Shown: positions 7,319 through 15,985, numbered from the stretch's first letter. The stretch is DNA of 16,929 bases from JABDBK01 sp964453575 (GCA_964453575.1 CAYVRW010000052.1:1-16929); one strand, 5' to 3'. Program-made: numbers and translations. The notes: generated by a model not told the origin, from the letters alone.

Positions 7319-10300
7319 ATGGCTGTACAAAGTGGTAATGGTGGTAGACAAGATCTAATCAATATACTTCGTGTTTATTTAAAAGACAAAGTACCGGAAG
7401 CCAAAGCTGCGTTATTAGAAGCCTTTGCTCAGCGTTATTATGCATCTGCGCCCTTGGAAGATCTTTATGCACGTAGTATAGAAGATTTGTTTGGTGCCTT
7501 ACTCTCGCATTGGAATTTTATTTATCATCGAAAACCAGGTGAATCAAAAGTTAAAGTCTTTAATCCCACTTTGGATGAAAATGGCTGGCAATCCAAGCAT
7601 ACCATTATTGAAATATCGCATGACGATATTCCTTTCATGGTTGATTCCATTCGCATGGTACTTAATCGCAGCGATATTCTGATTCATTTAGCCATTCATT
7701 GCGGCGGTTTAAAAGTCGTTCGCGATGCAGAAAATAATATTACTAAAATATTACCCATAGGTACACAAGACCCTCATGCAAGTTCCGAAGCCCCTATTTA
7801 TTTTGAAATTGATAGACAAAGTGATCCTGCTTTGATGGCAGAGCTATGTTCTACCATAGAACAAGTTTTGTATGATGTGCGGATCTCTGTAGCAGATTGG
7901 CAAAAGATGGTAACAAGAGCTAAAGAAGCGTTGCATGAACTGGTAACTAATCCGCCGCCTTTAGACCCGGAAGAAATAGCCGAATCCAAAGATTTTTTAC
8001 AATGGATTATAAATAATCATTTTACTTTTTTAGGTGCGAGGGATTATAAATTAATAGGGAATGAAAATAATCGTGCGCTGCAAATCATTCCAGGATCAGG
8101 ATTAGGCGTTTTAAGAGAAGATAGTACCACACCGCGTTCAAAAAATTACGCTGATTTACCACCACAAGCACGCAAACTCGCTTTATCCAAAAACATTCTT
8201 ATTATTGCCAAAACAAATACCAAAGCCACGGTACATCGCGATGCTTATACCGATTATATAGGCGTTAAACTTTTTAATGATAAAGGTGAACTTGTTGGAG
8301 AAAGACGTTTTATTGGGCTTTATACGTCAACAGCGTATCATTCAAGGCCCGCTTATATTCCATTTTTACGCCAGAAAGTCGAAAAGGTTATGCAAGAATT
8401 ACACTTTCCGCCGGATAGTCATAATGGCAAAGAAGTGGCTCACATCTTAGAAACACTACCTCGCGATGATTTATTTCAAGCAACCCATGATGAATTACTG
8501 CAACTTACACTTGGTATTTTACAATTGCAAGAACGCAAACGTATCCGTTTGTTTATTCGTAAAGATTCATTTGGCCGTTATTTTTCATGTTTAGTGTATG
8601 TTCCAAGAGAAGTTTTTACGACCGACTTATGCAATGCGATGCAAGATATTCTCGTACAATCATTAAATGGTATAGAGTCATCTTATACAAGTTATTTTTC
8701 TGAATCAGTACTTGCAAGAATACATTATATCGTAAGAACCAATCCAAAAAATGCTAAAGAATATGACCCAGCCAACATTGAGCAAAAACTTATAGCAAAA
8801 GCTCTCTCTTGGATCGATGAACTTAAAACTTCTTTAATCCATACTTTTGGTGAAGGCAAAGGGTTGGCCTATTATTTAAAATATCGCAAAGCATTTTCTG
8901 CAAGTTATGCTGAAGCTTATTCACCCGCGATTGCTGTTTTAGACATCAAACAAATGGAAGAGCTTTCTCCCCAAAAAATGCTTGGTATGGTATTTTACAA
9001 AACCAAATCAAACTTACATTTAAAACTATTCCATTTAGAAAAAAATATAGCATTATCAGATGTTCTGCCTACTTTAGAAAACATGGGGTTACGTGTCTTA
9101 GGTGAACAACCCCATGAAGTTATTTTCAAAGATAATACCTCTGTGTGCATTAGTGATTTTGATATGATACCCAGCAGGAACAATGACATTGATCTTGAAA
9201 AGGTTACACAAAAATTCCTAGATGCCTTCGAAAATATCTGGTTAGGCAACGCAGAAGATGATGGATTCAATCAGCTTGTTTTAGAGGCAGAATTAACCTG
9301 GCGTGAAACCGCCATCTTAAGGGCTTATACCAAATATTTACGTCAAATAGGCTTTAATTTTAGTCAAAACTATATCGAACAAGCGCTTGTCAATCATCCT
9401 ATCATTGCAAAAAATTTGGTTTCCATTTTCTTTTTACGATTTTCACCCGAATATCGCGGGGATACTTCAGAACTTATTGCGCAAATTGAAAAGTCATTGG
9501 ATGAGGTCACCAGTCTTGATGAAGATAGAATTTTACGAAAACTTTTGGAAGTGATTCAAGCAACCATACGTACTAATTATTTTCAAGAAACAGCAGATCA
9601 TAAACCAAAAGATTATTTTTCCTTTAAATTTGATCCATCACTTATCTCCGATTTACCATTACCAAGACCAATGTTTGAAATTTTTGTTTATTCACCTCGC
9701 GTGGAAGGCGTGCATTTGCGCGGCGGTAAAGTAGCAAGAGGTGGTTTGCGCTGGTCAGATCGCAGAGAAGATTTTCGTACGGAAGTGCTAGGCTTAATGA
9801 AAGCGCAAAATGTTAAAAACTCGGTGATTGTTCCCGTTGGTGCAAAAGGTGGGTTTTTTCCTAAACAATTGCCTGTGCAAGGCGATAGAGATGCTGTGAT
9901 GAAAGAAGTTATAGCCTCTTATTCAACCTTTATCCGTGGCTTACTAGATATTACCGATAACATGGTGGATCATACCGTTGTACCACCTGCTGATGTTGTG
10001 CGATATGATGAAGATGATACTTATCTCGTAGTTGCAGCAGATAAAGGAACCGCAACGTTTTCAGACATTGCCAATGGTATCGCAAAAGAATATAACTTTT
10101 GGTTAGACGATGCCTTTGCATCAGGCGGTTCTGCTGGATATGACCATAAAAAAATGGGCATCACTGCAAAAGGTGCCTGGGAATCTGTTAAACGTCATTT
10201 TTTGGAATTAGATGTGAATGTTCAAACCACTGATTTTACGGTGGTCGGTATTGGTGACATGAGCGGTGATGTTTTTGGTAATGGCATGCAAATGTCACCA

Positions 10301-12145
10301 CATATTAAATTAATCGGTGCATTTGATCACAGACATATCTTTCTTGATCCAAATCCTGATGCTGCTCAAAGCTTTCAAGAACGTAAAAGATTATTCGATT
10401 TACCGCGCTCTTCCTGGCAAGATTACAATCCAGCTTTAGTTTCAACAGGCGGTGGCGTATATAATCGATCTGCCAAATTAATTAAAATTTCTCCTGAAGT
10501 CAAAAAAGCACTTGATATATCTTCCGATGTATTAGTACCTAATGATTTAATCAAAGCTATACTAAAAGCACCGGTAGATTTAATATTTAATGGCGGCATT
10601 GGAACGTTTGTTAAAGCAAGCTTTGAATCGCATGCTGATGTAGGCGATAGAACAAGCGATGGAATACGTGTGGATGGTAATGAATTAAGAGCACGTGTGG
10701 CGGCTGAAGGCGGTAATTTAGGTTTCACTCAAAATGCTCGCATCGAATATGCATTAAACGGCGGTATTATGTATACTGACTTCATCGATAACTCGGCCGG
10801 TGTCGATTGTTCTGACCATGAAGTGAATATCAAAATTTTATTAAATAAGGTCGTTAAAGAAAATAAATTATCTTTAGACCAACGCAATCAATTACTAGTA
10901 AAAATGACGGATGAAGTATCAGAACTTGTATTGCGCGATAATTATGAACAAACCCAAATGTTAAGTCTTGAGGCATCGGTATCTGCAAGAACCAATGATT
11001 TATTTAGACGTTACATCAATGATATGGAAAAATCAGGTTATCTCAATCGACAACTCGAATTTTTGCCAGATGAAAAAACCTTGCTAGAACGAAAAACAAA
11101 TGGTTTAGGATTAACAAGACCTGAACTCGCAGTCATGATTGCTTACTGTAAAATGTATTTAAAACAAGCCATCATGCAAACCAACTTGCCCGATGATGAA
11201 TATTTCAATAAATATTTGGCTCTTGCTTTTCCCTCATGTTTATACACCGATTATTTAGAAGCCATGAAACAGCATAGTTTGCGCAGAGAAATTATTTCAA
11301 CACAGCTCGCAAAAAATATTACTGATCACATGGGTGTTAATTTTGTAGAACGTTTGCAAAAAGAAACGGGCGCAACTACTGAATCTATCATTCGAGCCTA
11401 TGTTATTGTTGAAGATTTGTTTGATATGACGACGATGTGGCACAAAATTCAATCTCTAGATACAAAGATAGCTACTGCCATTCAACAAAAAATGATGCTG
11501 CAGATTTATTTATTGATTAGAAGGGCTGCACGTTGGTTTTTACGAAATCGAAAACCTGATCTTAATATAAATGAAAACATTGAAAGCTTCAAAAAGCCAA
11601 TTCAAGAGCTTATTACACAGCTTCCAACGTTAATAACAGAAGCAGACTATGCTTTATTATTACAAGAAATCAACAACCTGGTTAAAGAAGGTGTTCCGGA
11701 AGATTTGGCAAGAAGCACTTGCAATTGTGAAATATTATTTACCTCACTTGATATTGTTGAAGCGGCCATGCAAAACAAATCGAACATTGCTGATGTTGCA
11801 AAAACCTATTTTGCGCTGGACTCAAGCTTGGAATTAAACTGGTTACGGGCCCAAATGAATGCTTATGTCATTGAAAATCAGTGGGATGAACTTGCACGCT
11901 CAGGTTTCAGAGATGATCTTGATCGTGCGCAAAGAAAATTATCGATTACCGTATTGAAATCAAAATCTAAAAAACTTTCTGATAAAACCATAGAACAACG
12001 CATAGAAACATGGATGGAGCAAAATAAAGAGTTAATAAACCGATGGCAAAATTTGCTTGCTGATATCAAATCAAGTACTAATATACAATTCGTAACCTAC
12101 TCTGTAGTGTTACGTGAATTATTAGACTTTGCATCGGCATCCTAA
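7319..12145 (+). CDS. gdhB: NAD-specific glutamate dehydrogenase, large (180-kDa) class
   Basis: This enzyme oxidatively deaminates glutamate to 2-oxoglutarate and ammonium with NAD+, feeding amino acids into the TCA cycle in the cytosol. The 1608 residues fit the GDH-180 class (Streptomyces GdhA, Pseudomonas GdhB). The N-terminal half is the family's regulatory region with ACT-like folds. The catalytic part contains GGLRWSDRREDFRTEVLGLMKAQ (from 808), the Lys-containing VPVGAKGGF (Lys843) and the Rossmann signature GIGDMSGDVFGNGM (977-990), and a long helical C-terminal region follows. The chosen start, ATG 7319, has GGAGG at 7302-7306; an in-frame TTG at 7256 lacks a Shine-Dalgarno and would add 21 non-conserved residues. 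The gene is first of a packed plus-strand run, with the hydrolase starting 19 bases after its stop. Amino-acid oxidation suits a lineage living on host protein, in keeping with the adjacent protease; that link is inferred. Confidence 0.95.
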   Translation: MAVQSGNGGRQDLINILRVYLKDKVPEAKAALLEAFAQRYYASAPLEDLYARSIEDLFGALLSHWNFIYHRKPGESKVKVFNPTLDENGWQSKHTIIEISHDDIPFMVDSIRMVLNRSDILIHLAIHCGGLKVVRDAENNITKILPIGTQDPHASSEAPIYFEIDRQSDPALMAELCSTIEQVLYDVRISVADWQKMVTRAKEALHELVTNPPPLDPEEIAESKDFLQWIINNHFTFLGARDYKLIGNENNRALQIIPGSGLGVLREDSTTPRSKNYADLPPQARKLALSKNILIIAKTNTKATVHRDAYTDYIGVKLFNDKGELVGERRFIGLYTSTAYHSRPAYIPFLRQKVEKVMQELHFPPDSHNGKEVAHILETLPRDDLFQATHDELLQLTLGILQLQERKRIRLFIRKDSFGRYFSCLVYVPREVFTTDLCNAMQDILVQSLNGIESSYTSYFSESVLARIHYIVRTNPKNAKEYDPANIEQKLIAKALSWIDELKTSLIHTFGEGKGLAYYLKYRKAFSASYAEAYSPAIAVLDIKQMEELSPQKMLGMVFYKTKSNLHLKLFHLEKNIALSDVLPTLENMGLRVLGEQPHEVIFKDNTSVCISDFDMIPSRNNDIDLEKVTQKFLDAFENIWLGNAEDDGFNQLVLEAELTWRETAILRAYTKYLRQIGFNFSQNYIEQALVNHPIIAKNLVSIFFLRFSPEYRGDTSELIAQIEKSLDEVTSLDEDRILRKLLEVIQATIRTNYFQETADHKPKDYFSFKFDPSLISDLPLPRPMFEIFVYSPRVEGVHLRGGKVARGGLRWSDRREDFRTEVLGLMKAQNVKNSVIVPVGAKGGFFPKQLPVQGDRDAVMKEVIASYSTFIRGLLDITDNMVDHTVVPPADVVRYDEDDTYLVVAADKGTATFSDIANGIAKEYNFWLDDAFASGGSAGYDHKKMGITAKGAWESVKRHFLELDVNVQTTDFTVVGIGDMSGDVFGNGMQMSPHIKLIGAFDHRHIFLDPNPDAAQSFQERKRLFDLPRSSWQDYNPALVSTGGGVYNRSAKLIKISPEVKKALDISSDVLVPNDLIKAILKAPVDLIFNGGIGTFVKASFESHADVGDRTSDGIRVDGNELRARVAAEGGNLGFTQNARIEYALNGGIMYTDFIDNSAGVDCSDHEVNIKILLNKVVKENKLSLDQRNQLLVKMTDEVSELVLRDNYEQTQMLSLEASVSARTNDLFRRYINDMEKSGYLNRQLEFLPDEKTLLERKTNGLGLTRPELAVMIAYCKMYLKQAIMQTNLPDDEYFNKYLALAFPSCLYTDYLEAMKQHSLRREIISTQLAKNITDHMGVNFVERLQKETGATTESIIRAYVIVEDLFDMTTMWHKIQSLDTKIATAIQQKMMLQIYLLIRRAARWFLRNRKPDLNINENIESFKKPIQELITQLPTLITEADYALLLQEINNLVKEGVPEDLARSTCNCEILFTSLDIVEAAMQNKSNIADVAKTYFALDSSLELNWLRAQMNAYVIENQWDELARSGFRDDLDRAQRKLSITVLKSKSKKLSDKTIEQRIETWMEQNKELINRWQNLLADIKSSTNIQFVTYSVVLRELLDFASAS

Positions 12146-12164
12146 AAATTGGAAGGATACGAAT

Positions 12165-12851
12165 ATGAATGATAAATATGTGAATGTGCTTGGATCACAA
12201 ATGCATTACATAGAGCAGGGCAGCGGTGATCCCATTCTTTTTTTGCATGGGGTTCCTACCTTATGGCAAAATTTGATTCCGCATTTATGTTCTATAGGCC
12301 GTTGCATTACTATTGATTTAATAGGTTTTGGCAAAGCAGATAAGCCTGATATTGAAGATTATATTCGATATATTGAAGCATTTATCAAAGCACTTGATCT
12401 CAAACATATTACTTTAGTTATGCATGGCTGGGGTTCTATCATAGGTTTTAATTATGCCATGCATCATCAAGAAAATTGCAAAGCGCTGGTATTTTATGAG
12501 TCTTATCTGCGTAAAGTAACAGCCGATGATTTTTCATTACCTATACATGAAGAATATTTAAAAGAACTTCCCTTAAATAATAATATAACCAATCAAATTA
12601 TTGAGGCATACTCGACCTTATTACAACAATCAACTATTCCTAAATTAATGATTTACACCGTTCCAGGATTAATTGCTACTGTTTCTACAGTTATGTGGGC
12701 CAAGGAACATTTACCTAATTTAGAAATTATTGAAACTGAAACCGAAAGTGCACTGGATTTTTCTGATGAAAATGATTCTGTTATGATGGGCGAAACAATC
12801 AGTGTCTGGCTGCAAGGTATTGAACAACTGCAAAGCATGGGGAATGCATGA
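12165..12851 (+). CDS. Haloalkane-dehalogenase-like alpha/beta-hydrolase, probably catalytically dead
   Basis: The 228 residues align along their length with haloalkane dehalogenases (DhaA/LinB type): YVNVLG..MHYIEQG at the N-terminus, LFLHG (25-29), DLIGFGKADKP (51-61), MHGWGSIIGF (86-95), and IEAYSTLLQQSTIPKL (146-161) matching the segment after the cap. The key catalytic positions have changed. The nucleophile Asp of HDWGS is Gly88 (HGWGS, codon GGC 12426-12428). The halide-binding Asn after HG is Val30. No His follows the last core strand where the catalytic His belongs; the only late His, H182, lies in a preceding helix. Glu112 (matching the acid of DhaA) and Trp89 remain. The cap between Glu112 and residue 146 is far shorter than in true dehalogenases, explaining the length (usual ~295). 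ATG 12165 has GGAAGGA at 12151-12157; an in-frame TTG at 12129 overlaps gdhB and is less likely. It overlaps asd by 4 bases. Inferred role: binding or regulatory pseudoenzyme, function unknown. Confidence 0.85.
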   Translation: MNDKYVNVLGSQMHYIEQGSGDPILFLHGVPTLWQNLIPHLCSIGRCITIDLIGFGKADKPDIEDYIRYIEAFIKALDLKHITLVMHGWGSIIGFNYAMHHQENCKALVFYESYLRKVTADDFSLPIHEEYLKELPLNNNITNQIIEAYSTLLQQSTIPKLMIYTVPGLIATVSTVMWAKEHLPNLEIIETETESALDFSDENDSVMMGETISVWLQGIEQLQSMGNA

Positions 12852-13888
12852 TGTCTACTAAAGTTAATGTGGCAATCGTAGGTGCAACCGGCATGGTGGG
12901 GTCCGCCGCTTTAGCCATTCTTGAAGAGAGAAATTTTCCTGTTCAAAATCTTTATTTGCTTGCCAGTAAACGCTCTCTTGGTGAATCACGCCAATTCAAA
13001 GGTAAAACCATAAAAATAGAAGACTTGGAAACCTTTGATTTTAGCCAAACCGATATTTGTTTTTTCTGTGCCAGCAATGAAATTTCTGCAACCTATGCGC
13101 CTAAAGCTTCTGATATGGGAAACATGGTTATCGATAAAAGTTCATTTTTTCGATACCACCCTGAGATACCTTTAATTGTTCCTGAAGTGAATGGCCATAT
13201 GTTTGCTAAGTTAAAAGAAAACAGCATTATTGCTAGTCCCAACTGCAGCACCATTCCTATTGTAATCGCACTCAAACCTATTTATAACGCCGTGGGTATT
13301 TCACGAATAAATGTTGCGACTTATCAATCGGTTTCTGGCACAGGTAAAGATGCAGTTACTGAACTTACCGAACAAACGTCCTCATTACTTCATGGAAAAC
13401 CTATTCAACCCAAAGTTTACTCGCAACAAATTGCATTCAATGTATTGCCGCATATTGATGAGTTTCAAGAAAACGGTTATACCAAAGAGGAAATGAAAAT
13501 TGTTTGGGAAACGCATAAAATTTTTGAAGACCAAACCATTGCCATCAATCCCACCGCAGTAAGAGTTCCTGTCATGATTGGACATTCTGCCGCAGTAAAT
13601 ATTGAAACAAAAGCAAAAATCACGGTAGCTGATGCGGCTGCATTATTAGCTAAAGCACCAGGTATAAAACTTATGGAAGGCAAAAATTCTTATCCTACGC
13701 CAGTACATGACGCCGCAGGTAAAGACCTTGTTTTCGTGGGGCGATTACGCGAAGATATTTCAACTGATAAAGGTTTAAATTTATGGATTGTAGCCGATAA
13801 TATTCGCATAGGTGCAGCATTAAATGCCGTGCATATCGCAGAGCAGTTATTGGTACATTGTATGCAAAAAAGCAAGGAAAAATCATGA
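12848..13888 (+). CDS. asd: Aspartate-semialdehyde dehydrogenase
   Basis: This enzyme reduces aspartyl phosphate to aspartate semialdehyde with NADPH, the branch point to lysine/diaminopimelate, threonine and methionine, so it is required for peptidoglycan. The 346 residues carry the NADP-binding GATGMVG (12-18), the active-site SPNCSTIPI with Cys133, a GTGKDA loop and the GHSAAV motif with His246. Retention of Cys and His argues for a working enzyme rather than the inactive Usg paralogue that occupies this place upstream of truA in E. coli. ATG 12848 overlaps the hydrolase stop (ATGA) and follows GGGGAA; ATG 12851 is an adjacent alternative start. The stop codon overlaps the start of the FimV-like gene, indicating translational coupling on both sides. 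Confidence 0.94.
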   Translation: MMSTKVNVAIVGATGMVGSAALAILEERNFPVQNLYLLASKRSLGESRQFKGKTIKIEDLETFDFSQTDICFFCASNEISATYAPKASDMGNMVIDKSSFFRYHPEIPLIVPEVNGHMFAKLKENSIIASPNCSTIPIVIALKPIYNAVGISRINVATYQSVSGTGKDAVTELTEQTSSLLHGKPIQPKVYSQQIAFNVLPHIDEFQENGYTKEEMKIVWETHKIFEDQTIAINPTAVRVPVMIGHSAAVNIETKAKITVADAAALLAKAPGIKLMEGKNSYPTPVHDAAGKDLVFVGRLREDISTDKGLNLWIVADNIRIGAALNAVHIAEQLLVHCMQKSKEKS

Positions 13889-14202
13889 TTCATTATTACT
13901 TTCAACACTTCATTCAATTCGCACAACATCACCGCATTATGTTTGTTCTTACCGTAGTAACCGTTTTTTTTGCATTATTTTTATTGATCATACTTTTAAT
14001 CAATCCAAAAAAACAACCTGAACCAATCATTGATATAAAAGCTATCGCAGGCGATGATGAAGTGGTAACCCAACTTGATTTAGCTCGTGCTTATATAGAA
14101 TTAGGAAAACAAAAGTTAGCTGAGAAAATCCTTAAGAATGTTATCCAGCAAGGCAATCACGATCAGAAACAAACTGCCCAAGAGCTTCTATCAACCTTAT
14201 GA
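13885..14202 (+). CDS. Miniature FimV: membrane anchor plus FimV C-terminal domain
   Basis: This 105-residue protein has a cytoplasmic or periplasmic N-terminus of about 17 residues, one strongly hydrophobic segment (18-39) and, after a short linker, GDDEVVTQLDLARAYIELGKQKLAEKILKNVI..GNHDQKQTAQELL (56-102). This last part is the signature of the conserved C-terminal TPR-like domain of FimV, which in Pseudomonas is the cytoplasmic part of a polar hub acting in type IV pilus and polarity control. Full FimV proteins are several hundred residues or more, with LysM and repetitive periplasmic regions, all absent here. Its place between asd and truA is where FimV is encoded in Pseudomonas. ATG 13885 has AAGGA 6 bases upstream and overlaps the asd stop by 4 bases; an in-frame TTG at 13858 inside asd is less likely. 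It also overlaps truA by 4 bases. Whether it keeps a FimV-like role is unknown. Confidence 0.85.
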   Translation: MIHYYFQHFIQFAQHHRIMFVLTVVTVFFALFLLIILLINPKKQPEPIIDIKAIAGDDEVVTQLDLARAYIELGKQKLAEKILKNVIQQGNHDQKQTAQELLSTL

Positions 14203-14978
14203 AAATTGCCTTAGGAATAGAATACAACGGTCATGGTTTTTATGGTTGGCAATCGCAACAAAATCTTCAAACGATTCAAGGTTGTCTAGAAGAAGCATTA
14301 TCAAAAATCGCTGATGAACGTATTATTACCTTTTGCGCCGGACGAACTGATGCTGGCGTGCATGCCACCGGACAAGTCGTTCATTTTGAAACAGAAGCTC
14401 AGCGCAACATGCGCGCATGGCTGCTTGGGACCAATACCCATTTACCATCAACCATCGCAGTAAAATGGGCAACTATCGTTGCTGATGATTTTCATGCGCG
14501 TTATAAAGCTTTATCACGTTCTTATCGTTATATTATTTATAACCATACGACTAGACCTGCATTATTAACATCGCGTGTAACGTGGAATTATGATGTACTT
14601 AATATTGCAACCATGCAAGAAGCAAGCCGATACCTGATCGGTGAATTGGATTTTAGTTCATTTCGTTCTGCTGAATGTGAATCAAAAACTCCAATGCGCA
14701 ATGTAACCCAATTGAATATCAATCGATTCGATGACTATATCGTTATTGATATCCAGGCAAATGCCTTCTTGCATCATATGGTGCGAAATATCGCAGGCGC
14801 ATTGATGCATATAGGTGCTGGCTTTGCGGAGCCTGAATGGATGGCAGAGGTCTTGATGGCGAAGGATAGGCGTAAAGCCGCGGAAACTGCGTCACCGCAT
14901 GGACTTTATTTAACTGAAGTAAGATACCCTGACATTTATAAAATACCTATTATAAACAATAGGTTGGCATTGTTATAG
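14199..14978 (+). CDS. truA: tRNA pseudouridine(38-40) synthase TruA
   Basis: TruA converts uridines 38-40 of the tRNA anticodon stem to pseudouridine. The 259 residues are typical (E. coli 270). The N-terminal KIALGIEYNGHGFYGWQ is followed by GRTDAGVHATGQVVHF (48-63), whose Asp51 is the catalytic nucleophile. The C-terminal block FLHHMVRNIAGALMHIG and the final ASPHGLYLTEVRYP are characteristic. ATG 14199 overlaps the upstream stop codon in ATGA, so translation is probably coupled. The last codons contain a 7-bp inverted repeat (14945-14951/14958-14964) that may only be codon coincidence. Confidence 0.97.
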   Translation: MKIALGIEYNGHGFYGWQSQQNLQTIQGCLEEALSKIADERIITFCAGRTDAGVHATGQVVHFETEAQRNMRAWLLGTNTHLPSTIAVKWATIVADDFHARYKALSRSYRYIIYNHTTRPALLTSRVTWNYDVLNIATMQEASRYLIGELDFSSFRSAECESKTPMRNVTQLNINRFDDYIVIDIQANAFLHHMVRNIAGALMHIGAGFAEPEWMAEVLMAKDRRKAAETASPHGLYLTEVRYPDIYKIPIINNRLALL

Positions 14979-15020
14979 AAAGTATTTTATTTGCTGCTAT
15001 TCAAAATTACGAATTACTTT

Positions 15021-15026
15021 TATAAT
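15021..15026 (+). promoter_or_regulatory. Possible -10 box for accD
   Basis: A perfect TATAAT lies 31 bases before the accD start in the 78-base gap after truA. Possible -35 elements are poor: TTCAAA (15000-15005) at 15 bases, or TTGCTG (14991-14996) at 24 bases. The AT-rich gap breaks the chain of overlapping genes, so a separate accD promoter is plausible but not shown. Confidence 0.4.
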
Positions 15027-15056
15027 TAACATTCTTTAAAGGCAGAGCATGACATT

Positions 15057-15908
15057 ATGAGTTGGTTTAAGAAATTGTTACCTTCCAGAATTCGAACAGA
15101 TACCGTCACTAAAAAAGGTGTTCCAGAAGGCCTGTGGTCTAAGTGTGACAAATGTATGGCTGTGTTATACAGAACTGAATTGGAACGTAGTTTAGAAGTA
15201 TGTCCCAAATGCGACCATCATATGCGTATTTCAGCGCGGAAACGCCTGGAATATTTCTTAGATAATGAAATGCAAACAGAAATAGCCGAAAACACCGCAC
15301 CTATCGATTTTCTTAAGTTTAAAGACTTAAAAAAATATAAAGACCGCATTTCAACAGCACAAAAAGACACGGGTGAAAAAGAAGCTTTAATTGTGATAAA
15401 AGGACAAGTAGAAAATTTACCTTTGGTGACGGCTGCATTTGAATACGGCTTCATTGGCGGTTCCATGGGCGCTGTGGTAGGTGAAAAATTTGTTCAAGGT
15501 ATTAATACAGCCTTGGAATACAAAATTCCATTTGTTTGCTTTTCTGCAAGCGGCGGCGCAAGAATGCAAGAAGCGTTGGTTTCATTAATGCAAATGGCAA
15601 AAGTGAGCGCTGCATTAGCGCGCTTATCTGAGCATGGCCTACCTTATATTTCTGTCTTGACTGATCCAACTATGGGCGGTGTCTCAGCAAGTCTTGCAAC
15701 ATTAGGAGATATCATTGTTGCTGAACCCAAAGCATTGATTGGATTTGCAGGCCCAAGAGTGATAGAACAAACAGTTAGAGAAACATTGCCTGAAGGATTT
15801 CAACGCAGTGAATTTTTACTGGAACATGGGGCTATTGATATGATAGTTTCACGTAAAGACATGCGTGCAACGTTGGCAAGGATGTTGCGGAATTTAATGC
15901 ATAAATAA
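15057..15908 (+). CDS. accD: Acetyl-CoA carboxylase carboxyltransferase subunit beta
   Basis: AccD pairs with AccA as the carboxyltransferase of acetyl-CoA carboxylase, moving the carboxyl group from carboxybiotin on AccB to acetyl-CoA to give malonyl-CoA for fatty-acid synthesis. The 283 residues are slightly shorter than E. coli (304). The N-terminal zinc ribbon has Cys30, Cys33, Cys49 and Cys52 (CxxC-x15-CxxC). The crotonase-fold carboxyltransferase part shows SASGGARMQEA (163-173), TDPTMGGVSAS (202-212) and GFAGPRVIEQT (229-239). It follows truA as in enteric bacteria, where folC and dedD come next; here folC is missing and dedD follows after a repeat-like double hairpin. Confidence 0.97.
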   Translation: MSWFKKLLPSRIRTDTVTKKGVPEGLWSKCDKCMAVLYRTELERSLEVCPKCDHHMRISARKRLEYFLDNEMQTEIAENTAPIDFLKFKDLKKYKDRISTAQKDTGEKEALIVIKGQVENLPLVTAAFEYGFIGGSMGAVVGEKFVQGINTALEYKIPFVCFSASGGARMQEALVSLMQMAKVSAALARLSEHGLPYISVLTDPTMGGVSASLATLGDIIVAEPKALIGFAGPRVIEQTVRETLPEGFQRSEFLLEHGAIDMIVSRKDMRATLARMLRNLMHK

Positions 15909-15917
15909 ACCTAATTC

Positions 15918-15966
15918 GCCCCCTTTGAAAAAGGGGGCCGATGCGTTAGCATCGGGGGGATTTTTT
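15918..15966 (+). terminator. Double-hairpin repeat/terminator between accD and dedD
   Basis: Two perfect stems stand almost back to back. GCCCCCTTT/AAAGGGGGC (15918-15926 and 15930-15938) has a GAA loop. CCGATGC/GCATCGG (15938-15944 and 15949-15955) has a GTTA loop and is followed by GGGGA and six T residues (15961-15966). It can act as an intrinsic terminator for accD, although five bases separate the last stem from the T-run. The C-run/AAA/G-run composition resembles widely dispersed bacterial intergenic repeats, so it may be a repeat that serves as a terminator. Confidence 0.65.
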
Positions 15967-15985
15967 CAACACATTGAGGTGAACC

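Noticed and set aside
10423..10728. 101-residue minus-strand open frame inside gdhB, and similar antisense or out-of-frame reading frames elsewhere
   Set aside because: It lies wholly within a strongly conserved gene, shows no recognisable domain and has no start context; it is a shadow of the gene on the other strand.
12129..12164. Upstream TTG start for the hydrolase-like gene
   Set aside because: It lies within the end of gdhB and lacks a Shine-Dalgarno, whereas ATG 12165 has GGAAGGA well placed.
14945..14964. ACCTATT/AATAGGT hairpin at the truA 3' end as a terminator or attenuator
   Set aside because: It lies inside the truA coding sequence, is AT-rich and is not followed by a T-run.
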